DNA of 64,000 nucleotides from the NCBI RefSeq assembly GCF_039696035.1, contig NZ_CP155567.1:1793001-1857000 (forward strand), in the 5' to 3' direction. Origin of the DNA: Microbulbifer sp. SAOS-129_SWC (GTDB taxonomy: Bacteria; Pseudomonadota; Gammaproteobacteria; Pseudomonadales; Cellvibrionaceae). Positions 26,242-36,253 of this stretch are shown one piece after another. Numbering within the stretch: the stretch's first letter is position 1; every line of letters begins with the position of its first letter. The translations under genes and the position numbers were made by a program. The notes under the pieces are model-generated. The model was not told the origin of the DNA, did no database searches, and was given only the letters and a program-made list of their open reading frames with translations.

Positions 26242-27228
26242 GTGAAGAGTGTCTATATCCTGGTTTTTGAAGAAGTGGTGCTCTCGTCGGCGGCAGCGCC
26301 GCTGGATATCTTCACGCGCACGAACGATATCCTCAAACAGATGGGGCGGGCGGCGGCTTTTGATATCTCCCTGGTTGCGCAGCAGGCTAATGATATCCGG
26401 CTCGGCAGCCCCGCGTCCTTCGCCTGCACACGCAGCCTGGAAGAGGTGCCGCCAAAGCCCGCCGGCCATCATCAGAGCCTGATCCTGGTTCCCGCCTTCG
26501 ATGGCGCATGGGAGCCGTTGCGCAGCAAGAACAGTGCGGCCATTGCCTGGCTGAAGCAGCACTATCAAATGGGCACGGAAGTCGCGAGCCTGTGCAAGGG
26601 CAGCTATTTCCTGGCGGAAGCCGGATTATTGGAAGGCAAGGCCTGCACGTCGCACTGGGCCGTCATCGACGATATGCGCCAGCGCTTCCCGGCGCTGGAC
26701 CTGCAACCGGATTCGGTACTCACCGACCAGAGCGGCATCTACACCGGCGGCGGCGCGTTTTCGTCGCTGAACCTGGTGTTATATCTTGTCGAGAAATTCT
26801 GCGGGCACGATGTCGGGGTGCGGGTTGCCAAGAACTTTTCCATCCACCGGGATCATATGAACCAGGCGCACTTCTCGATATTCAGCGGCCTGGACCGGCA
26901 CGGTGACAAGGCGATTCTGGATGCGCAGAATTTCATCGAAGAGCGCTATGGTGAGGACATTAGCGTCGAGCAGGTCGCGTTGCAGGTGAATATGAGCAAA
27001 CGCAATTTTATCCGCCGCTTCAAGCAGGCCGTTGAGATTACGCCGATTGAATATATCCAGCGAGTGAAAATTGAGGTCGCCAAGAAAGCCCTGGAAAGTG
27101 GCAAGAAAAACATCCAGGCACTGACCTACGAAGTGGGTTACAACGATAGCAAGACCTTCCGCAGTGTTTTCAAACGCTTGACCGGTGTTACGCCGCAGGA
27201 ATATCGCAATAAATATGGGCGTCTGTGA
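26242..27228 (+). CDS. GlxA-type transcriptional regulator (DJ-1/PfpI plus AraC domains)
   Basis: 328 residues from the GTG at 26242 (VKSVYILVFEEV), preceded by AGGAG; an upstream GTG at 26215 has no such site. Residues ~1-185 are a class I glutamine amidotransferase-like DJ-1/PfpI domain with Cys in EVASLCKGSYFLAEAG. The last ~100 residues hold two helix-turn-helix motifs of the AraC type (SVEQVALQVNMSKRNFIRRFKQ and YNDSKTFRSVFKRLTGVTP). It faces away from the DUF899 unit and probably controls it. Confidence 0.88.
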   Translation: MKSVYILVFEEVVLSSAAAPLDIFTRTNDILKQMGRAAAFDISLVAQQANDIRLGSPASFACTRSLEEVPPKPAGHHQSLILVPAFDGAWEPLRSKNSAAIAWLKQHYQMGTEVASLCKGSYFLAEAGLLEGKACTSHWAVIDDMRQRFPALDLQPDSVLTDQSGIYTGGGAFSSLNLVLYLVEKFCGHDVGVRVAKNFSIHRDHMNQAHFSIFSGLDRHGDKAILDAQNFIEERYGEDISVEQVALQVNMSKRNFIRRFKQAVEITPIEYIQRVKIEVAKKALESGKKNIQALTYEVGYNDSKTFRSVFKRLTGVTPQEYRNKYGRL

Positions 27229-27243
27229 GGGCTGTAGGGGAGG

Positions 27244-27700
27244 ATGCATAGATCGCTCGCTGGGCGGGTGATCGCCAGCCTGCCAGTCATTCTGAAACTC
27301 ATGGCCCCCAGTTCTGCGAAGGCACCGAATGGCAGGGGGCTGATGGAAACCCTGGTGGCGGTGGAGGACACCTGCCAGGACGTCTTCAGTGCCCAAGGAA
27401 AAGAAATCTACGCGAACCTGGAATTCTACAAGAGCGCTGCCTACCTGGCGCAGGGCACTCCGGAGCGGTATTTCGTCTCGCTGTTTGCGTGTGGCCGGGT
27501 GTTTGGCTGGATTCCACATTTCCTAGAGTTCAATCTGCATCCGCGGTTGATTCGGCCGCGGGCGCTTTACGTGGGGCGTTGAGGGGGTTGTGCGGTTGTA
27601 GTAGGGATCCCGCCGGCACTTCGAGTCGGGTTGCCGGCGGGAGATACTTTGCGCGGGTGTCTCAAACAGCTGTGTTGGAAGAGCCGGTAGGTGGGAGTTT
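27244..27700 (+). pseudogene. Citrate synthase 3'-end fragment (second duplicate), with internal deletion and frameshifts
   Basis: 27582 ends a frame whose last ~80 residues match the citrate synthase C-terminus (ETLVAVEDTCQDVFSAQGKE, NLEFYKSAAY, RLIRPRALYVGR). Upstream, AGRVIAS matches residues 193-199 of the intact protein and is joined directly to the stretch matching residue 270 onward, so about 210 bp are deleted. One base is missing after ATGGCCCC and one is gained in GCAGGGGGCTG, giving two compensating frameshifts. Similarity to the flank of the intact gene continues past the stop and ends at about 27700, at the edge of attC site B. Confidence 0.85.
27608..27642. terminator. Hairpin after the citrate synthase fragment
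   Basis: TCCCGCCGGCA (27608-27618) pairs perfectly with TGCCGGCGGGA (27632-27642). Decayed versions follow the intact gene and the first fragment. No T run follows, so it may be a fossil terminator. Confidence 0.5.
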
Positions 27701-27756
27701 AACGCTGGCTTGAGCCGCAATGCGAAGAGTTGTCGGGCTCGAAGCCGTTGTTAGGC
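27697..27756 (-). repeat. attC-like recombination site B
   Basis: On the minus strand GCCTAAC and GTTAAAC bound 60 bp. The inner arm GGCTTCGAGCC pairs with GGCTCAAGCC, leaving one extra unpaired base, as in real attC hairpins. The stop codon of the hydrolase gene (27751-27753) lies inside the first core box. Confidence 0.8.
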
Positions 27757-28632
27757 CGGCACATAAAACCATTCATACCCGTTCCCATCTTGCTGAATTC
27801 TTCCCGCAGATGTTTCTGGAAAATGTGCGCTGAAAACGATAGCATTTTTGTTCGCCGCATACGCGAGCAACCATTCGCGCGATTTTTGTGCCGATTTTTG
27901 ATCGAGACAAAAAACCGAGTTCCAGGTCGGACGATAGACTTGTAATGGGCTATGCATAACGTCCCCTGAAAATACCCCCGTTTCTCCATGTGAGTCTATT
28001 GAAATTACCATGTGCCCAGTGCTGTGCCCTGGGGTAGGCAAGAAACGGATTCCGTCAAGTATCTCTTCCCCTTCATCGGGCACCATGCGTGCCATTCCTG
28101 CCTCAATGATTGGTAACACACTATCCTCGAAGACCATGCGCCGGGCGGCGCCGCCCGGCGTGCTGAAAAAATCACACTCCTGTTTACTGAATACATAAGT
28201 GGCATTGGGAAATACCGGCGTCCATCGGCCATCTTCCCAATGCGTGTTCCAACCCACATGATCTACGTGTAGATGAGTAAGGAGCACGTAATCGACTTGC
28301 TCTCGCTGAAATCCTGCTTCTTCGAAACGCTTGAGCAACGGCGTATCGAGCATATCGAACAGTTTGCTGAATGGACGAGCTTTCCCATTTCCGATTCCGG
28401 TGTCAATAACGATGGTCAGACCACCAATTTCCATCACCCATAAGTGAGTCTGTAATGGCACTCGCTGATTAACGAGGTCCAAGCTAGCTGGATTAAGAAT
28501 TCCTCCCATGGATTGACCATAGCGCGTATCCCAGTCAGGAAAGAGAGTGTCGGGTGGCAAAGAAAATTTAGTTTCCTCGACTCGGGTGATTGTGGCTTTT
28601 CCAACTAGTATTTTGAGAGGAATATATTCCAT
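27751..28632 (-). CDS. Metallo-beta-lactamase-fold hydrolase (cassette gene), lactonase-like
   Basis: 293 residues from the ATG at 28632 (MEYIPLKILVGKATI), preceded by AGGAG. The zinc motif THLHVDHVGWN, a histidine in LPTPGHSTGHM, an aspartate in VFSGDVMHS and a histidine in FSAHFPE are present, the pattern of the AHL-lactonase/AttM and related branch. Quorum-signal or other lactone hydrolysis is possible; the substrate is unproven. The gene is flanked by attC sites B and C and is a complete single-gene cassette of about 0.9 kb. Confidence 0.85.
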   Translation of the reverse strand: MEYIPLKILVGKATITRVEETKFSLPPDTLFPDWDTRYGQSMGGILNPASLDLVNQRVPLQTHLWVMEIGGLTIVIDTGIGNGKARPFSKLFDMLDTPLLKRFEEAGFQREQVDYVLLTHLHVDHVGWNTHWEDGRWTPVFPNATYVFSKQECDFFSTPGGAARRMVFEDSVLPIIEAGMARMVPDEGEEILDGIRFLPTPGHSTGHMVISIDSHGETGVFSGDVMHSPLQVYRPTWNSVFCLDQKSAQKSREWLLAYAANKNAIVFSAHFPETSAGRIQQDGNGYEWFYVPA

Positions 28633-28647
28633 GAAGTCTCCTATTGT

Positions 28648-28719
28648 GCCTAACGCACGCAATACCGACCAATTTGGAGCGAAGCGGAAAATTGATCCGT
28701 ATCTTTGCGTATGTTAGCT
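28648..28719 (-). repeat. attC-like recombination site C
   Basis: On the minus strand AGCTAAC and GTTAGGC bound 72 bp, with inner arms CGGATCAATTT and AAATTGGTCGG that pair with two mismatches. It separates the hydrolase cassette from the aldo/keto reductase cassette. Confidence 0.8.
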
Positions 28720-28844
28720 TCGGTACTTGATGAACTTGTCATAATCAGAAAGGAATAACCCGCTGAATCAGTGCATAAGCCCTATAGCATTTATCATTTT
28801 AGCCGGTACGGCCCATTTAAATCTATGGCCCAAAGACGTGCCAC

Positions 28845-29930
28845 TTACGCCGTCACCTTATGGCCACCGAAGACAAATTTCTGCACCTCTGGGTTAAACA
28901 AAGCAGCAGGGTACTCCAGATCCGGGCGGCTGATGCCGTTCAGGCGAGTCAGTTGTTCATCCGTCAGTGAGATATCCAACGCAGCCATGTTGCTATCCAA
29001 CTGCCTCTTGCGGCTCGCACCGATCAGTATTGGCGCACGCAGTGGCTGGCGGCTCAACCAATTCAGCGCGATTTGCGCCATCTGATAACCGGTCTCTTCC
29101 GAAATTTCTTTTAGAACATCCAGAATCTGCCAATTGCGCTCCGTGAACATACTGTCTCCGAACGGATTATTCCCAGACAAACGGTTAGTTTCTGCACCGG
29201 TATCTTCCGCGCCATCCGGTAATGCAGGACCACGTTTCCCAGCCACGTTATCAGGATCGGCTTGCGAGTATTTGCCCGTTAAAAAACCCCCTGCCAGCGG
29301 GCTCCAGGGCTGGACCGCCAAATCTTCTTCCAACGCCAGAGGAAAGTGCTCCGCTTCAATGTTTCGTTCCACCAGCGAATACTGCAATTGCAGGCCGATT
29401 GGCCCCGGCAAGCCTAACGCTTTCGCCAGCGTCACGATTTTGGAGATATACCACGCTGGAGAATTAGAAATACCCCAGTATCGAATTTTCCCAGCTCTTA
29501 CCAAAGACGCCATGGTTTCCAGCATTTCTTCCGCAGGCGTAACCATGTCCCACATGTGAACCCAATACAGATCCACGTAATCCGTGTTCATGCGCTTCAG
29601 TGACGCGTCCAACGCGTTGGAAATATGCTTAGCGCCATTGCCACCCGTGTGAGGATGCGTGCCTGTGCCGAAGCCTGCCTTGGTTGCAATAACCACTTCA
29701 TCACGGATGTTCATCTCTTGGACGAACTGACCAACCAGTTTCTCACTCTGGCCGCCCGAATAGACGTTGGCGGTATCGATAAAGTTACCGCCCATGTCGT
29801 AATAGGCCTTAAAAATCTCGTAAGACTGCTGATCGTCAGCGCCCCAGCGTTGTGTGCCAAATGTCATGGTCCCCAAAGACAACGAACTCACGACCAAACC
29901 TGAACGACCCAATGTACTGTAATGCGTCAC
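28845..29930 (-). CDS. Aldo/keto reductase
   Basis: 361 residues from the GTG at 29930, preceded by AGGATT. A complete TIM-barrel AKR: Asp in FIDTANVYSGGQSE with Tyr as general acid, Lys in VIATKAGFG and His in LYWVHMWD. It reduces aldehydes or ketones with NADPH. It lies about 125 bp from attC site C and is divergent from a LysR gene, so the pair makes a two-gene cassette. Confidence 0.9.
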   Translation of the reverse strand: MTHYSTLGRSGLVVSSLSLGTMTFGTQRWGADDQQSYEIFKAYYDMGGNFIDTANVYSGGQSEKLVGQFVQEMNIRDEVVIATKAGFGTGTHPHTGGNGAKHISNALDASLKRMNTDYVDLYWVHMWDMVTPAEEMLETMASLVRAGKIRYWGISNSPAWYISKIVTLAKALGLPGPIGLQLQYSLVERNIEAEHFPLALEEDLAVQPWSPLAGGFLTGKYSQADPDNVAGKRGPALPDGAEDTGAETNRLSGNNPFGDSMFTERNWQILDVLKEISEETGYQMAQIALNWLSRQPLRAPILIGASRKRQLDSNMAALDISLTDEQLTRLNGISRPDLEYPAALFNPEVQKFVFGGHKVTA

Positions 29931-30032
29931 AATGCTAATCCTGTCTGATTAATGTGTGAAATCAATCTAACAGGTAGGTTTTCCTATAAAAACCGCTATA
30001 ATCGCCCATACATACATGAATTAAATTCAGCA

Positions 30033-30920
30033 ATGAAAAAAGAAATCTGGAACGGCTTATTGGTTTTCGCTGCCGCATGCGAAGCGGGTAGCTTCGCCGC
30101 GGCCTCTCGACAGCTGGGCACTACGCCCTCCGCCGTCAGCCACGCCGTCAAGAAGCTGGAAAAGCAACTGGAGACACGTTTACTCCATCGCTCAACCCGC
30201 AGCATTGCCGCCACAGAGGCTGGCCTTAAGCTCCTGTCCGAACTCGCCCCCACACTGAAAACACTGAATCAAACAATTGATAGCATCGGCGAACACACTA
30301 ATGAGGTGTCAGGGCGCATCCGAATCACATGCCATCATATCGCAGCGAAATACTCGTTAATCCCCCGTATGTCCGACTTCATGCAAGCGTATCCGAACGT
30401 TTTTGTAGACCTCGACATGAACGATCGACTGGTGGACTTCATAGCAGAAGGCTTCGATGCAGGTATTCGACCAAGTGAAAAACTTTCACCGGATATGATC
30501 GCCGTGCGCATCGATCAACCCAAGAAACTGTACTACGTTGCCTCGCCCACCTATTTAGCCAACTTCGGTACACCGGAAAATCCTCGGGCATTGAATCAGC
30601 ACCGCTGCATCGGCTACCGCTTTATATCCGCCAACACTTTGTATCCATGGACATTCGTGAACAGTACGGAAGAATATTCCGTCAATCCCAAGTTTCACTT
30701 GGTACTGAACGATGCAGAACTTTTGCTACAGGCCGCCTTGAACGACTGCGGCATCGTCTGCTTGGTTGAAGAACAAGTCATACCCTGGCTGCAAAACGGA
30801 CAACTGGTTGAAGTCTTCGAAAACAGTGCCCCGACTTTACCGGCCAACTACCTCTATTTTTCCGGTAGAGACCTCGTCCCAACTGCTCTGAGAGCCTTCA
30901 TAGATTTTATGAAATGTTGA
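30033..30920 (+). CDS. LysR-family transcriptional regulator (cassette gene)
   Basis: 295 residues from the ATG at 30033 (MKKEIWNGLLVFAA). The N-terminal helix-turn-helix is AAASRQLGTTPSAVSHAVKKLE and the effector domain is complete to the stop. It faces away from the aldo/keto reductase gene with about 100 bp between, so it is probably its regulator. It runs against the general direction of the array. The upstream extension to 29952 lacks family resemblance. Confidence 0.88.
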   Translation: MKKEIWNGLLVFAAACEAGSFAAASRQLGTTPSAVSHAVKKLEKQLETRLLHRSTRSIAATEAGLKLLSELAPTLKTLNQTIDSIGEHTNEVSGRIRITCHHIAAKYSLIPRMSDFMQAYPNVFVDLDMNDRLVDFIAEGFDAGIRPSEKLSPDMIAVRIDQPKKLYYVASPTYLANFGTPENPRALNQHRCIGYRFISANTLYPWTFVNSTEEYSVNPKFHLVLNDAELLLQAALNDCGIVCLVEEQVIPWLQNGQLVEVFENSAPTLPANYLYFSGRDLVPTALRAFIDFMKC

Positions 30921-30945
30921 GTTTTGCAGGGGGAAGAAGTACTAA

Positions 30946-31005
30946 AGCTAACGCTTTAAGAAGGGGGCGCCAGTAAGGCGGTCCCGCTTGCTTAAATTGT
31001 TATGT
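30946..31005 (-). repeat. attC-like recombination site D
   Basis: On the minus strand ACATAAC and GTTAGCT bound 60 bp, with inner arms GCGGGACCGCC and GGCGCCCCC. The first core box begins one base after the stop codon of the DUF4917 gene. Confidence 0.78.
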
Positions 31006-31006
31006 T

Positions 31007-32050
31007 CTATTTGCCCCATATATTCGCGTTTGCAGAGTCAAAAAGACGAACTTTACATTTAAATTTGTGTGCAATAGACCGGATATACTCTGCATCGGCT
31101 TCCGAATAGACTCCGATGTATATGCTGAACAGTTTTTCTGCTGCTCCTCGTCCGTGATGTGCAGATTCATTGAGTGCTTCTATAATATGGTGGTCGTACT
31201 CACCAAATTGAAAACCAAATACAACGAGCGACCCGTTTAGTGACTTTAGCTGTTCAAAACAATGAGACAAATACTGATTGTGAACAATTTGAGAAAGCTT
31301 ATCCTGTCCATCACCGGCTGTAACAAATACAGGGTACTCCTCGCGATCCATGCGTTCTTTAATATGATCTAGAATATACCCAGTATCATCGTACTGTTCT
31401 TTCTCTATATCTATTCCTGTATCGAAAAGGTGAAGTGCACCATGCAAATAATGAATATTTTGAGAACCTATATTGGGCCCCCACGTTAGTTCTGGCGCAT
31501 ATTGAAACTCGTCAGGATTAGTTTCCTCTGGATTTTCACGCTCATAGCCAAAGCCATCGTGACCTATTCTACAGCCGCTTCGCATAAGTACCCAATAGAG
31601 CAAGATGTCATAATTTGTAGTAAATATATTCCCCTTATTCTCCATGAATGGAGTCAGGAACTTGTAACAAGAAGCTATGTTTTCTTCCGGAACTTTAAAA
31701 ACATGCTCTGGGTGAAGGGCTTTTACCGCTTTAATTAATCCATTTCTAAGTTTTTCGTCAGCTTCATAAACACGATCACGTAAACCCGATGTATCACCAA
31801 ATGCATTAAGCAGCTCAGATACCACGCGCAGTTGCTGCATAATAACTTCGAGATTTTTCGATCGAGCTATCCTGAACAGCTCATCAATAATGGGATCTTT
31901 AAGATCCGCCATGAACGTCTGGAGAGCATTGTAAGAAAATATTTCGTGGTCATAGGCGATACTAAACCCGTTACCAAGTAGCAAATTTAGATTGCGTCGT
32001 TTCTTATTGAGCTCTTGAAGACAGTCGTCGTAGTTCTCAATTTTCAACAC
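31007..32050 (-). CDS. DUF4917 family protein, SIR2-like fold (cassette gene)
   Basis: 347 residues from the GTG at 32050, with GGAG about 11 bp upstream. Motifs run in the order of SIR2-like domains: LLLGNGFSIAYD (nucleotide loop), IFTTNYDILLYW, HYLHGALHLFD with the histidine position, and VVFGFQFGEYDHHIIEAL. DUF4917 is usually placed near the SIR2 superfamily, whose phage-defence members degrade NAD. A defence role fits the array context but is an inference. Base composition is clearly more AT-rich than the flanking chromosome. It is bounded by attC sites D and E. Confidence 0.8.
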   Translation of the reverse strand: MLKIENYDDCLQELNKKRRNLNLLLGNGFSIAYDHEIFSYNALQTFMADLKDPIIDELFRIARSKNLEVIMQQLRVVSELLNAFGDTSGLRDRVYEADEKLRNGLIKAVKALHPEHVFKVPEENIASCYKFLTPFMENKGNIFTTNYDILLYWVLMRSGCRIGHDGFGYERENPEETNPDEFQYAPELTWGPNIGSQNIHYLHGALHLFDTGIDIEKEQYDDTGYILDHIKERMDREEYPVFVTAGDGQDKLSQIVHNQYLSHCFEQLKSLNGSLVVFGFQFGEYDHHIIEALNESAHHGRGAAEKLFSIYIGVYSEADAEYIRSIAHKFKCKVRLFDSANANIWGK

Positions 32051-32071
32051 CTTGTAAATACTCCATGTGAA

Positions 32072-32158
32072 ACATAACGCCTTGCCTTGGGGCCGAAGTG
32101 AAGCGCAGCGGAACGAAGATCCCAGCCGCGCAGCGCTGACAACAGCAACTTGTTAGTT
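32072..32158 (-). repeat. attC-like recombination site E
   Basis: On the minus strand AACTAAC and GTTATGT bound 87 bp, with inner arms rich in GCGGCTGGGATC and GATCCCAGCC-like complements imperfectly arranged. It lies between the WYL-like gene stop (32164) and the DUF4917 start. Confidence 0.7.
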
Positions 32159-32163
32159 GACTA

Positions 32164-32454
32164 CTATAACTCTTCATAGATCGTTGACATCCTTCGATCC
32201 CCCCTCCTATACCCAGGAGGATCAACAGTAAAGGTGTTGTCAGTAATGCGAACGTTCGATAAGTCGGATACGTAGCATAGGTCCCACTCATGATTAGGGT
32301 GAATATGACCGCCTACAGTTTGATATATACGAAGTACGTTGTTTCCAGATGTGGATACCCCCACTGCAGCAGGCTGGCCAATTCGATCTAGACCGCTATA
32401 TGTAAATTCAATTTCTTTTCTTTCTCGAATTGCACTGATCAATGTGTCTATCAT
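32164..32454 (-). CDS. Small WYL-like protein (cassette gene)
   Basis: 96 residues from the ATG at 32454 (MIDTLISAIRERKEIEFTYS), preceded by GGGAG. ISAIRERKEIEFTYSGL and the C-terminal WDLCYVSDLSNVRI resemble the core of WYL domains, which sense ligands in defence-associated regulators. There is no helix-turn-helix, so this is a lone WYL-like domain. A longer in-frame reading to 32697 contains an RC dipeptide run and is only read-through of the microsatellite, not coding. It lies between attC sites E and F. Confidence 0.65.
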   Translation of the reverse strand: MIDTLISAIRERKEIEFTYSGLDRIGQPAAVGVSTSGNNVLRIYQTVGGHIHPNHEWDLCYVSDLSNVRITDNTFTVDPPGYRRGDRRMSTIYEEL

Positions 32455-32538
32455 CTTCACTCCCTCGGTTATGTGGATTTCAACTAACGCCGCGCTCAGC
32501 CGCAGCTTGCCATGTGCGCGTTTTGCGCGAAAATAGGG

Positions 32539-32599
<61 letters not shown>

Positions 32600-32649
32600 C
32601 GCAAAAGGTGCACACGGTAAGCTGCCGGTTTGCAGCGCCTTGTGTGGTC

Positions 32650-33816
<1,167 letters not shown>

Positions 33817-33820
<4 letters not shown>

Positions 33821-34638
33821 GTCTTTGGCAGCATGTGCTCAACAATTTTTGTACCATAATCTTCCAGAACTGCTTCAACAAAAGACATGTGGTCAATATG
33901 CAGGTTTTGCTTAATACATGAAACTGTATATTTAACCTTCATCCTGCCTATCTTTAAATTTACACCTTCAACAGTTTTAACATATGCTGTATCGGGAATA
34001 ATTGTGTGCTCCAATTCAATACCAAACTCAGATATTGTTCTTGGAGTATTCCTATCTAGCCACTCTACAAGCGTAGAATCTTCGTAATCATCTTCAACAA
34101 TCACTATCGAATCTTTATTGAAACTCATTAATGCAGGGTTTTTATCAATAGCAGCCTTCGTATCCTCATCATTGCCATCAAAATCAGGAATTAAGTCGGT
34201 ATAGTTATTCCTTAGAAGTGTCATGTCGATGTTTATAATTTGAATGCCGCCATTCCAATCCTCCGTCTTCGGAAGCCTTAGAAGCCTTAATCCAATTTCG
34301 TAGAAGTTGGCATATTTTCCAGCACCTGATTGAAAGCCAACTGTAGTAAGAATAATCCCTGTACTATTGGGTATATCAGTTGTTAACGCATGCATATTTC
34401 TTACATGAATCAAACTTACGTTATGGCTATAGTGCTTACACTCAATCAAAACTTTGTGCTTAACTCCGGCATAACGAAACTCCCAATAGACATCTATTTG
34501 GTGCTCTACGCCTGATTTTCCAGTTATCTTCGCATCATGCCGGACGTCAATATTGTCTATGCCTTCTTTGGAGATAATATCTTCGTATAATCTCCGAGCT
34601 AGCTTTTCGTACTCTTTCGACGAAGTGGATACTTTCAT
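33817..34638 (-). CDS. Mrr-like restriction endonuclease-fold protein (cassette gene)
   Basis: 273 residues from the ATG at 34638, preceded by GAGGG. The N-terminal ~110 residues show the PD-(D/E)xK layout: Asp in HQIDVYWEF, then ECK in HKVLIECKHYSHNV, as in Mrr and Holliday-junction-type nucleases. The C-terminal half (~150-273) is unrecognised. No methyltransferase is adjacent, so it may be a modification-dependent or other defence nuclease. The stop codon lies inside the first core box of attC site F. Confidence 0.75.
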
Positions 34639-34651
34639 CAAACCCTCTTAG

Positions 34652-34711
34652 ACATAACGCTTGAGCGCACCGGCGCACTTTAGTGCGTCCGCGTGGCGTG
34701 ACTGGTTAGCT
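34652..34711 (-). repeat. attC-like recombination site G
   Basis: On the minus strand AGCTAAC and GTTATGT bound 60 bp, with the inner hairpin GCGGACGCACT-AAAG-TGCGCCGGTGCGC. The Shedu stop codon (34706-34708) lies inside the first core box and the nuclease start follows the last by 14 bp. Confidence 0.82.
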
Positions 34712-35863
34712 TTGGTTGTGCTGGACAATGAATTTTGCTCGCTCATAAAGTTCATCAAATGTGATAATTTCAGGATTAGAAGTGTTCTTCCGGAGTAGCT
34801 CAAAAGACCTCAGCTTATCTTTGTTTACGCCCTGCTCTGACAAAAATTCGCTCAAACTACCTATGACTAAATAGGATTTAGGCTGATAGTTATAGATTTC
34901 TTCGCCAGTCGGATTGCCTTCATTATCACTAGGACTAAGTCTGCTGGATAGATTTTCCACGGCAGAGGCTACTGTGCCCTGGACCTGTGCTATCGCGCCC
35001 GCTAATTCCTTTGAAGGTGCCCAGCAGCCAGATCGGTAAGGCTTACTTTCTAGTAGTGCTGTAGTATGAGTTTTAATCTCGACGAAACACAGATTGGAAA
35101 TAATACCCTTTGTTTTCATAAGCGCATCAACACGCTTACCATGTGAATCTACGCTATGCCCCTGAACTACTTGCTCTAGCTTTTTGTCGTCGAGACTTGA
35201 TAGGAATATATACCCTAAACCGTAACCAAATACCCAGGGATTCTTTTCAAAGTATTTTTGCCACAAAGCCTCATTGGAGCAATTTTTCCTTGCCCTTAAA
35301 TCATCGAAGTAGCTCTGGTTATTTAGAAGCTTGTCATAGACACTCAATTGCTTCTTTCGAAATCCAACAGCAACTATATCTTCAGTGGTCACCTCAGACT
35401 TGAGAACTTCTGCAAACAGCTCTTGGTTATCAACTAGGAAGGCTTTCGCCTGATGAGTTGTTAAAGCTATTTTTCGAAGCTCTTCGTCGGTGATATTTAC
35501 TTTCGCTTTGTTTTTGAAATCAACTGAATGAATATTTGCTAGAAATTCACAAAACCGACCGATTTCTTCACCTACAAAGGAAAATCCGGACCCATACGGC
35601 TGCCCCGTTTCTGATACGAACTTCTGTACAGTTAGGACAAAAATTTGCCTTGAATCTTCGATGAATTTCGCCTTTATATAGGTCTTTGCATCTGGCTTTT
35701 TCCTTAAAACTACTTCGTCGCGTTCCTTTGCATATTCATAGCCGTCTTCAGAGGGAAGTATTTTGGATGCGATACGAACCCTTCGCTCCTTATCTCCAAA
35801 TGCTTGGAGTGACGGGCTTATATAGGTTTTCCCCGGCAGAGGGTTCTGGTAATCGTCATCCAT
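34706..35863 (-). CDS. Shedu-type immune nuclease (DUF4263 family, cassette gene)
   Basis: 385 residues from the ATG at 35863 (MDDDYQNPLPGKTYIS), with AGGAG about 10 bp upstream. The C-terminal half carries the DUF4263 core: NEALWQKYFEKNPWVFGYGL, Asp in KRVDALMKTKG and ExK in CFVEIKTHTTALL, a PD-(D/E)xK nuclease. The N-terminal ~190 residues are the variable regulatory part seen in Shedu proteins. Shedu alone protects against phages in other bacteria. The gene is the outermost on the high-coordinate side of the array and is AT-rich compared with the core genes. Confidence 0.85.
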   Translation of the reverse strand: MDDDYQNPLPGKTYISPSLQAFGDKERRVRIASKILPSEDGYEYAKERDEVVLRKKPDAKTYIKAKFIEDSRQIFVLTVQKFVSETGQPYGSGFSFVGEEIGRFCEFLANIHSVDFKNKAKVNITDEELRKIALTTHQAKAFLVDNQELFAEVLKSEVTTEDIVAVGFRKKQLSVYDKLLNNQSYFDDLRARKNCSNEALWQKYFEKNPWVFGYGLGYIFLSSLDDKKLEQVVQGHSVDSHGKRVDALMKTKGIISNLCFVEIKTHTTALLESKPYRSGCWAPSKELAGAIAQVQGTVASAVENLSSRLSPSDNEGNPTGEEIYNYQPKSYLVIGSLSEFLSEQGVNKDKLRSFELLRKNTSNPEIITFDELYERAKFIVQHNQS

Positions 35864-36253
35864 ATTTTGTTTACTCCTGCCAGAAGCTAACATTTATATC
35901 ATGGTCGTAATGACCATTTTCCCCCGCCTCATATCCCAATCGAGACAATTTGACCAAGAATGCGCAGCAACGCCCGCAGCGTCAAGCCTTCAGGGTACTT
36001 GGTACTAAAAGCCAATCCCGAATAAACGGTCGCAGTGCCTCATATCCCCATTTTTCGGCAGAATGATAAAGCATTGTTTCCTATGAGATTTTCGCTGAAT
36101 TTTGCGGTAGTGCCTAGATCACAGTCCCGGTGATCATTTTCCGGGCAGTCTGCAGGTGGGAATATATTGAAGAGATTAAAAATCGATCAGTAGATAACGG
36201 GTAGAAAGGCGGCCGGAATTGCTCCGGCCGCCTTTATATTGTGTGCAGTGGGA
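35864..36253. other. Array edge: lone attC core box and AT-rich non-coding DNA
   Basis: AGCTAAC at 35885-35891 is a last core box (GTTAGCT on the minus strand) before the Shedu gene, and a hairpin ATGGTC-ATTAC-GACCAT type follows within 30 bp, but no first core box is found within 120 bp. It could be a truncated attC or a relic of attI. The remainder holds no gene. The ahpF terminator is at the far end. Confidence 0.5.
36208..36232. terminator. Rho-independent terminator after ahpF
   Basis: GGCGGCCGGA (36208-36217) pairs with TCCGGCCGCC (36223-36232), flanked by AAA and TTT, 22 bp after the ahpF stop on the minus strand. Confidence 0.88.
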
